Assembly: GCA_937889595.1 (NCBI GenBank)
Contig: CALAOR010000077.1
Coordinates: 124,001 to 188,000 of the forward strand
Direction of reading: 5' to 3'
DNA: 64,000 nucleotides
Source of the DNA: an uncultured bacterium
GTDB lineage: Bacteria > Oederibacteriota > PGYV01 > Palsa-1178
Shown here: piece after piece, positions 58,010 to 64,000 of the stretch
Numbering within the stretch: the first letter of the stretch is position 1
How the letters are laid out: every line of letters begins with the position of its first letter
The notes under the pieces: model-generated
The model's input: the letters and a program-made list of their open reading frames with translations, nothing else
Databases searched by the model: none
What the model was told of the DNA's origin: nothing
Position numbers and translations under genes: made by a program

Positions 58010-60805
58010 TTATTTGTCTTTTTCCGCTTTCTTCTTTCCTGTTTTCGCGTGTTTTACCTTTATTGCGGCGTGTGCTGCGGCCAATCTTGCGATTGGCACC
58101 CTGTACGGCGAGCATGAGACATAATCCAAGCCGGCTCCGTTAAAGAACTCAACCGACGCCGGATCCCCGCCGTGCTCCCCACAGATACCGATTTTCAATT
58201 TTGCTTTTACCTTGCGCCCCTTTTCCACGGCCATCTTTACAAGCGCGCCTACGCCCACCTGGTCCATGGTCTGGAAAGGATCCGATGTAAATATGTTCTT
58301 ATCAATGTACGCTTTGGTGAACTTACCCGCGTCATCGCGCGAGAATCCGAGGGTTGTCTGAGTCAGGTCGTTTGTTCCGAATGAGAAGAACTCGGCTTCA
58401 GCCGCGATCTCATCCGCGGTGACCGCAGCTCTCGGAACTTCAATCATGGTCCCCACGAGATACGGGATCTTCATGCCTTTTTCAGCCATGACTTTCTTTG
58501 CTGTCGCGTCGACAATATTTTTCTGGTCCTTTAATTCCTTTACGTTCCCGACAAGCGGTATCATGATCTCAGGAATGATCTTCTTGCCAGTCTTGTTAAG
58601 TTCGATTGCGGCTTCTATGACGGCGCGTGTCTGCATCTCGGAAATCTCCGGGTATGTGATGCCAAGACGGCAGCCACGGTGGCCCAGCATCGGGTTGAAC
58701 TCATGGAGTTCTTCGACGCGGGCTAAAAGTATTTTCGCCTTTTCAAGGTCTGTGCCGCTGCCCTTGATGAGGTCAAGTGATTTTTTCAGCATTTCGTTTG
58801 TCATGTTTGACTTGCCTGTTGCTTCCATCCTGGCCACTTCAACCATAAGTTCTTCTCTTTTCGGAAGGAACTCATGAAGCGGCGGGTCCAGGAACCTGAT
58901 GGTGACCCCGTAGCCTTCCATGGTCTCAAAAAGTCCTGAAAAATCGCTTCTCTGCATGGGAAGTAGTTTATCCAGTGCGGTCCTTCTTCCGGCTTCGTCG
59001 GATGCCAGTATCATTTCCTGCATGAAAGGCAGCCTGTCTTCCGCAAAGAACATATGTTCCGTCCTGCAAAGCCCGATTCCCTCTGCGCCGTACTCCCTCG
59101 CAACCTTGGCGTCCCTGGGGATGTCCGCGTTTGCCCTTACTTTGATGGTCTTAAACTCGTCGACCCATTTCATGAACTCGCCGAATTCGCCTTCCATTTT
59201 TGGTTCTATTGTCGGGACTTTACCGGACATTACCTGGCCTGTTGTCCCGTCTATGGATATCCAGTCGCCTTCTTTAATGACCAGGCCGCTTCCTTTTACC
59301 GTCATGGTCTTTGTGCGCTCGTCAACTTTTAAATCCTCACATCCTGCTACGCAAACTTTGCCCATCTGCCTTGCCACAACAGCAGCGTGTGATGTAGCCC
59401 CGCCGCGCGCCGTCAGGATGCCGACAGCCGAGTCCATACCGTGTATGTCATCAGGCGATGTTTCAAGCCTAACAAGGATGACTTTTTCGCCCTTTTCAGT
59501 CCATTCCACGGCGTCATCAGCCGTAAATACTGCCTTACCCGTGGCCGCACCCGGTGAAGCGTTGATGCCTTTCGCTATCACTTTCTTTTCAGCTTTCGGG
59601 TCAAATACAGGGTGTAACAACTGATCCAGCTGGACCGGCTCAACCCTTAATATTGCTTCTTCTTTTGTTATGAGTTTTTCTTTTGCCATTTCCACAGCCG
59701 CCCTTACAGCAGCCATGCCGGTCCTTTTTCCCGAACGTGTCTGGAGCATGTACAGCTTGCCTTTTTCAATAGTGAATTCAAAATCCTGCATGTCGCGGTA
59801 ATGTTTTTCGAGCCGTGAAGTGATGTCGCGGAGCTGTGTGTAAACCGCAGGCATATCCTTGCCGAGGTTGGCGATCGGGTTCGGCGTCCTGACTCCGGCC
59901 ACAACGTCCTCCCCCTGCGCATTTAAGAGGTACTCTCCGTAGAATACCCGTTCTCCCGTGGCCGGGTTTCTCGTGAATCCCACGCCCGTGCCCGAGTCAT
60001 TCCCCATGTTCCCGAATACCATTGCCTGAACAGAAACAGCGGTTCCGATTGACTCGGATATATTATTGGCTTTTCTGTAAAATATCGCCCTGTCATTCAT
60101 CCATGATTTAAACACAGCATCACGCGCGCCTTTGAGCTGTTCTATAGGGTCCTGCGGGAAATCTTTTCCGAGTTTCTTTTTTACAAATCCTTTGAACTCG
60201 GAAACCATGTCTTTCATGTCATCAGCCGTGAAATCCACGTCAACTTTAATTCCCTTTTTTTCTTTTCTTGCGTCGATCAAGTGCTCAAATTCCTTTTTTG
60301 AAAGTTCCATGACAACATCGGCATACATCTGTATGAACCTTCTGTATGAATCCCAGGCGAAACGGGCGTTGCCTGTCTTTTTGATTATAGCCTGTACTGT
60401 TACGTCATTAATTCCAAGGTTTAATATGGTATCCATCATTCCCGGCATGGAGAACTTGGCGCCTGAGCGCACTGAAACCAGGAGCGGGTTAACCGAATCA
60501 CCGAACTTTTTGTTCTCGGCGTCTTCAAGCTTTTTAACATACTGCATCATCTGTTCGTCAAGCCCGGCAGGCACTTTCTTACCGTTCTCGTAGAAACCCG
60601 TGCATACTTCAGTGGTGATCGTGAATCCGGGAGGAACCGGGATCCCCGCATTTGTCATTTCCGCCAAACCCGCGCCCTTACCGCCTAAAAGTGCCTTCAT
60701 TTCGCCGGTTCCGTCTGCTTTGCCTTTGCCAAAGAAATAAACGTATTTCTTTGCGGCTTTGCCTTTAGCTGCCGGCTTTTTTGCTTTTGCTGCTTTCTTA
60801 GCCAT
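58010..60805 (-). CDS. ppdK: pyruvate, phosphate dikinase
   Basis: KALLGGKGAGLAEMTNAGIPVPPGFTITTEVC; LTARGGATSHAAVVARQMGKVCVAGC; GTNDLTQTTLGFSRDD. Confidence 0.98.
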   Translation of the reverse strand: MAKKAAKAKKPAAKGKAAKKYVYFFGKGKADGTGEMKALLGGKGAGLAEMTNAGIPVPPGFTITTEVCTGFYENGKKVPAGLDEQMMQYVKKLEDAENKKFGDSVNPLLVSVRSGAKFSMPGMMDTILNLGINDVTVQAIIKKTGNARFAWDSYRRFIQMYADVVMELSKKEFEHLIDARKEKKGIKVDVDFTADDMKDMVSEFKGFVKKKLGKDFPQDPIEQLKGARDAVFKSWMNDRAIFYRKANNISESIGTAVSVQAMVFGNMGNDSGTGVGFTRNPATGERVFYGEYLLNAQGEDVVAGVRTPNPIANLGKDMPAVYTQLRDITSRLEKHYRDMQDFEFTIEKGKLYMLQTRSGKRTGMAAVRAAVEMAKEKLITKEEAILRVEPVQLDQLLHPVFDPKAEKKVIAKGINASPGAATGKAVFTADDAVEWTEKGEKVILVRLETSPDDIHGMDSAVGILTARGGATSHAAVVARQMGKVCVAGCEDLKVDERTKTMTVKGSGLVIKEGDWISIDGTTGQVMSGKVPTIEPKMEGEFGEFMKWVDEFKTIKVRANADIPRDAKVAREYGAEGIGLCRTEHMFFAEDRLPFMQEMILASDEAGRRTALDKLLPMQRSDFSGLFETMEGYGVTIRFLDPPLHEFLPKREELMVEVARMEATGKSNMTNEMLKKSLDLIKGSGTDLEKAKILLARVEELHEFNPMLGHRGCRLGITYPEISEMQTRAVIEAAIELNKTGKKIIPEIMIPLVGNVKELKDQKNIVDATAKKVMAEKGMKIPYLVGTMIEVPRAAVTADEIAAEAEFFSFGTNDLTQTTLGFSRDDAGKFTKAYIDKNIFTSDPFQTMDQVGVGALVKMAVEKGRKVKAKLKIGICGEHGGDPASVEFFNGAGLDYVSCSPYRVPIARLAAAHAAIKVKHAKTGKKKAEKDK

Positions 60806-60912
60806 TTCTGTTCCTCCTTGTATAATATAATAAAATTATGTTAAAAAAAACAACGAGATAATATTATCACAGCGGTAAATGAAATTCAAGACTGAATTTG
60901 GTAAAAAAAAAC

Positions 60913-61434
60913 TCAATTTGTGCGCCCTTCATTCCCGGTTTTTCCGGTAAAAATATCAGCGATATGCCCGGCAATATTGCCAAGCCCCGCGCCGCATGGC
61001 AGTGCCAGCCCCGCGATGATACAGCCAAGGAAAAACCCAATAATTGGACCCATGGGGCCTAATTTCGAGATTTGAATTCCTTCATAAATTCCAAATACCC
61101 CACCAAGCACAAAACCCGATGCAATTCCGCAGATTATAAAGTTCTTTCTGTAATCAGTCTTATATGAATCCGCCAAAATTATGCTTCCGAAACCATAAAA
61201 ATACAAACCAGACCCCAAAGCAACCAAAGCCTTATTCCCAAAATCGCGGTTATTGTATGTACCAACAAATCCAACCGCCAAACCCGCCAAAGCAGAAGTA
61301 ATCTCCACCGGCGTAATAGCATCACTCTTTACAACAACATCAATTTCGCCAGTATTAATATTTTTCACAGTAGCGCAACCAGATGAAATAAAAAAAAGTA
61401 AAGCGGCAAGCAATAACGCGGTTATTTTTTTCAT
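60913..61434 (-). CDS. putative lipoprotein with Gly-rich membrane segments
   Basis: LFFISSGCATVKN lipobox; hydrophobic Gly-rich C-terminal half. Confidence 0.65.
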   Translation of the reverse strand: MKKITALLLAALLFFISSGCATVKNINTGEIDVVVKSDAITPVEITSALAGLAVGFVGTYNNRDFGNKALVALGSGLYFYGFGSIILADSYKTDYRKNFIICGIASGFVLGGVFGIYEGIQISKLGPMGPIIGFFLGCIIAGLALPCGAGLGNIAGHIADIFTGKTGNEGRTN

Positions 61435-61976
61435 ATTCCGCCTGATGATTCATGGATATTCAGATTATCAATCCAAAGTTCAACATTTTTAAGCGGCTGT
61501 CCAAGCGTCATGAACTGTATTTCTTTAACGGCAGAAACAGCTTCACTTAATTTGACTTTTGCACCCCACCCGGGCTGCTGTGCGAGTTTCAAAAATGGAA
61601 TGTCTATTTTTTGCCAATCCGGGGTTGTTTTAAAGTCAAAACCAAACTGATTATCCGAATCCCCGCTTACAAATTCAGAATGCGTAGAAACCAGTTTTAC
61701 CCTATAGGATTTGCCGTCGCCCTTTTGCCAGAAGCTTATGCTTTTAGAAGCAGTTAGATCAAAAGACTTTCTTATATGTGCAGGGCTGAGGTAGTAACCC
61801 ATACCGATAAAACCAAATTCAAAATCTTTAGTTACTAAACCTTTCATGCAAGCCGCATCGCCCTTGCCTGTAAAGCCGGACTTGCTCATTATAAAAGTCT
61901 TATCCGTTGGCGGCCAAACCTTTGAAGTGCCGCCTGCAGGGATGTCATCGTAGGAGTACCAGAAACCGTCGTACAT
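61431..61976 (-). CDS. CIA30/galactose-binding-like domain protein, possibly 5'-truncated by adjacent repeat
   Basis: FWYSYDDIPAGGTSKVWP ... ISFWQKGDGKSYRVKLVS ... VELWIDNLNI; ggagga RBS before MYDGF (ORF track 62057). Confidence 0.7.
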   Translation of the reverse strand: MYDGFWYSYDDIPAGGTSKVWPPTDKTFIMSKSGFTGKGDAACMKGLVTKDFEFGFIGMGYYLSPAHIRKSFDLTASKSISFWQKGDGKSYRVKLVSTHSEFVSGDSDNQFGFDFKTTPDWQKIDIPFLKLAQQPGWGAKVKLSEAVSAVKEIQFMTLGQPLKNVELWIDNLNIHESSGGI

Positions 61977-61995
61977 AGTAAATCCTCCAGTTTTC

Positions 61996-62070
61996 GTAGG
62001 AGCGGGACTTGGCGCGCCCGTTTTATTTTGTTTTAGCCTCATCGTTGGGCGGGCCAAGTCCCGCCCCTAC
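61996..62070. repeat. BIME-like pair of inverted GTAG-headed REP arms, overlapping the rmuC 3' end
   Basis: gtaggagcgggacttggcgcgcccg ... gttgggcgggccaagtcccgcccctac. Confidence 0.85.
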
Positions 62071-63150
62071 ATTTTGTTCTTCCCTTAATCTTTCCACTGC
62101 TTTCAGCGGGACTTCCAGCATTCTTGTGCGGGTGGTTATCAGGGTGTCATACGCGGTTTTAACTTTGTCTATGGCTTCGCCCATTTCCGTGAACTGGGTT
62201 TTATATTCTTCCCACTGCTTAGAAAACTTCCCAAGCTGTACCAGTATTTCGCGCGCGGATTTTTCCATTTTGAAATTTTCCGCGGCCTGCCTTATCACGG
62301 AGATAAAGGCATACAGCGAGAACGGCGAACATACTATGACCTTGATTTTCATGGCGTCATCTATAAAGGCTGGGTCGTTTTCGTTTATGAAGTTGAAAAC
62401 CTGTTCGTTTGATATGAACATGATGGCATAATCCAGTGTTCCTGCTTCGGGGTTTATGTAATCTCTTTTGCCCGTTTCCTTAAGACGGCCCCTGGCGTCT
62501 GACAGGAACTTCTTTAAGGCAGAATCCTTTTCCGCAGGCGACGCTGCCTGGACATAAACCATATAATTACTCAGCGGGAATTTGCAGTCCATATTTACTT
62601 TCAGGCCTTCAGGCAGCAGGAATGTAAAGTCGGGCCTTCCCGCCTCGGTGCTTTCCTGCTCGGTATAGTTCAGGCCTTCCTTAAGTCCGGCCAGATTCAG
62701 GATGTCTTTAGCCATCCTCTGCCCCCACTCCCCGCGCTTCTGGGAACTTCCGAGGATCTCGTTTAAACGCCCGGTAGTATTCCTTAGATCAATGATAACC
62801 TGGGCCGCATGCTCCAGCCTTCCGGTCACGCCTTCCATCTTTTCGCCGCTGGCGCTGGAAAACTTCTGAACAGCATCCCGGACTTTGGCAAGTTCGATGT
62901 TTACCATATCAAGACGCTGGTCTATAAGCTGCTTTTTACCGGTAAGTTCCTGTTCTATAAGTTCTTTCTTTTTATCAAGTTCCTGGGAACCTAAGTCCCG
63001 CTGTTTGGACAGCACGTCCATGGCAACGGAATTAAAACCTTCCTTTATACGGTCGTGGTCGAGTGTGTCGGTCTTTTTGGATATGATGATGAACTGCATG
63101 GCGATTACCACAGCGAGCAATATTATGATGACGATTGATAAATAGATCAT
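62023..63150 (-). CDS. rmuC: RmuC family DNA recombination protein
   Basis: GSSQKRGEWGQRMAKDILNLAGLKEGLNYTEQ; RPDFTFLLPEGLKVNMDCKFPLSNYMVY. Confidence 0.95.
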   Translation of the reverse strand: MIYLSIVIIILLAVVIAMQFIIISKKTDTLDHDRIKEGFNSVAMDVLSKQRDLGSQELDKKKELIEQELTGKKQLIDQRLDMVNIELAKVRDAVQKFSSASGEKMEGVTGRLEHAAQVIIDLRNTTGRLNEILGSSQKRGEWGQRMAKDILNLAGLKEGLNYTEQESTEAGRPDFTFLLPEGLKVNMDCKFPLSNYMVYVQAASPAEKDSALKKFLSDARGRLKETGKRDYINPEAGTLDYAIMFISNEQVFNFINENDPAFIDDAMKIKVIVCSPFSLYAFISVIRQAAENFKMEKSAREILVQLGKFSKQWEEYKTQFTEMGEAIDKVKTAYDTLITTRTRMLEVPLKAVERLREEQNVGAGLGPPNDEAKTK

Positions 63151-63277
63151 ATGTAAATCCTCCGGTTCTGGAATTTAAATAAAAATATAATAACACATTT
63201 TGACCTGTAATGGCCGAATATTATTCGGTCATAGGCGGCGTACGAAATATCTGGAACACACCCCCACGACAGAAACT

Positions 63278-63374
63278 GTAGAGCGGCTGCTTGCTGCCGC
63301 TAAGCCGCAGGGTTTAAAACCGCAGGAACCGTTTCATAAGGCCAACGATGAGCGGCAGCAAGCAGCCGCTCTAC
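63278..63374. repeat. second family of GTAG-headed BIME-like inverted repeat
   Basis: gtagagcggctgcttgctgccgct (63278-63301) and agcggcagcaagcagccgctctac (63351-63374), perfect 24 bp arms. Confidence 0.88.
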
Positions 63375-63925
63375 AAAACCAATTTAAACACCTTATCCAG
63401 CGCGTCGCTGTCATCCATGCTTATATATATACCGAACTTTAGGGCCCTTTTGGCGGTCTTTAATTCAAAAGACCTTCCCCGCATCCTGATTTCCGACTCT
63501 ATCATGTGTATAACGTCTTTTTCCCTTATATAATCTATCACTGTTATACTTTGCACTTCGTTTCTTTGTATTGTAACGCGAGTGCCCATGCCTGCCGTCT
63601 TTTTTGAATAAATAAATTCTTTATCATTTATTACGATGGTTTCACCGCCTGCCAGGGTCCACAACAAAGAGCGCAGCGAAATAATGGCCGCCACAATTTT
63701 GTATATTAAGGATACGGCTGCAAGGGCAAAAGACAGGAACGTAATAATAACACTCATTTTAAAAGCAACAGCAAGCATTGCGAATATAAAGACCATGGCC
63801 ATAAAAACAGATGTTATGATAAGCAGTACGATAAAAGCATGAAATAACGAATTGTGCGGTTTTATAAAAATTATTGTTTTGCCCTTATCTTCAGTAATTA
63901 TAATCCTTGACCGGGTTTCTTCCAT
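63371..63925 (-). CDS. membrane protein, hypothetical (PH-like tail)
   Basis: Two TM segments, ORF 184 aa whose stop codon lies in the 63278-63374 repeat. Confidence 0.65.
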   Translation of the reverse strand: MEETRSRIIITEDKGKTIIFIKPHNSLFHAFIVLLIITSVFMAMVFIFAMLAVAFKMSVIITFLSFALAAVSLIYKIVAAIISLRSLLWTLAGGETIVINDKEFIYSKKTAGMGTRVTIQRNEVQSITVIDYIREKDVIHMIESEIRMRGRSFELKTAKRALKFGIYISMDDSDALDKVFKLVL

Positions 63926-64000
63926 ATTGCCTACAGTTTTGCCGGCGGTGTTACCATCTCCGGCGCGGTTGCAGCCTCAATTGTTTTGTCAGTGCCGTTT

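Overview
This 64 kb window looks like chromosomal DNA from an uncultivated Gram-negative bacterium. It carries many outer-membrane beta-barrels, a TonB/ExbB/ExbD system and Thr-rich secreted beta-propeller proteins; the style resembles Goldbacteria/FCB-like genomes, but that taxonomy is inference only. Most genes are on the minus strand. Recognisable content: murA, an MCP, dus, MgtC-like, tsaD, divergent polysaccharide deacetylase, S41 protease, nitroreductase, TPR protein, comM/yifB, PQQ-like propeller proteins, a histidine kinase, superoxide dismutase, a LysM/M23 peptidase, a TonB-dependent receptor with tonB-exbD-exbB, a thiF-G-H-S-E operon behind a TPP riboswitch and terminator, a complete bioB-F-(H/G)-C-D-A operon, two MFS transporters, an ABC-2 exporter, a double-length ThyX, an HPr-fusion protein, ppdK and rmuC. 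Main unusual observations: (1) a MazE/AbrB DNA-binding domain fused to a FliG C-terminal-like domain, with a perfect palindrome at its promoter and a second FliG-like ORF downstream; (2) a duplicated locus in which each PQQ-propeller gene is bordered by fragments of the comM 3' end, one of which differs from comM almost only at silent positions; (3) GTAG-headed REP/BIME-like palindromes that end at or inside genes, supplying 15 residues to RmuC and stop codons to neighbours; (4) a small lipoprotein with a TonB-box-like DTIVVRA motif next to a TonB-dependent receptor; (5) an HPr domain with an N-terminal extension and a Ser46-equivalent substitution; and (6) several small inverted-repeat elements. 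No CRISPR array, rRNA, tRNA, transposase or phage module was recognised.
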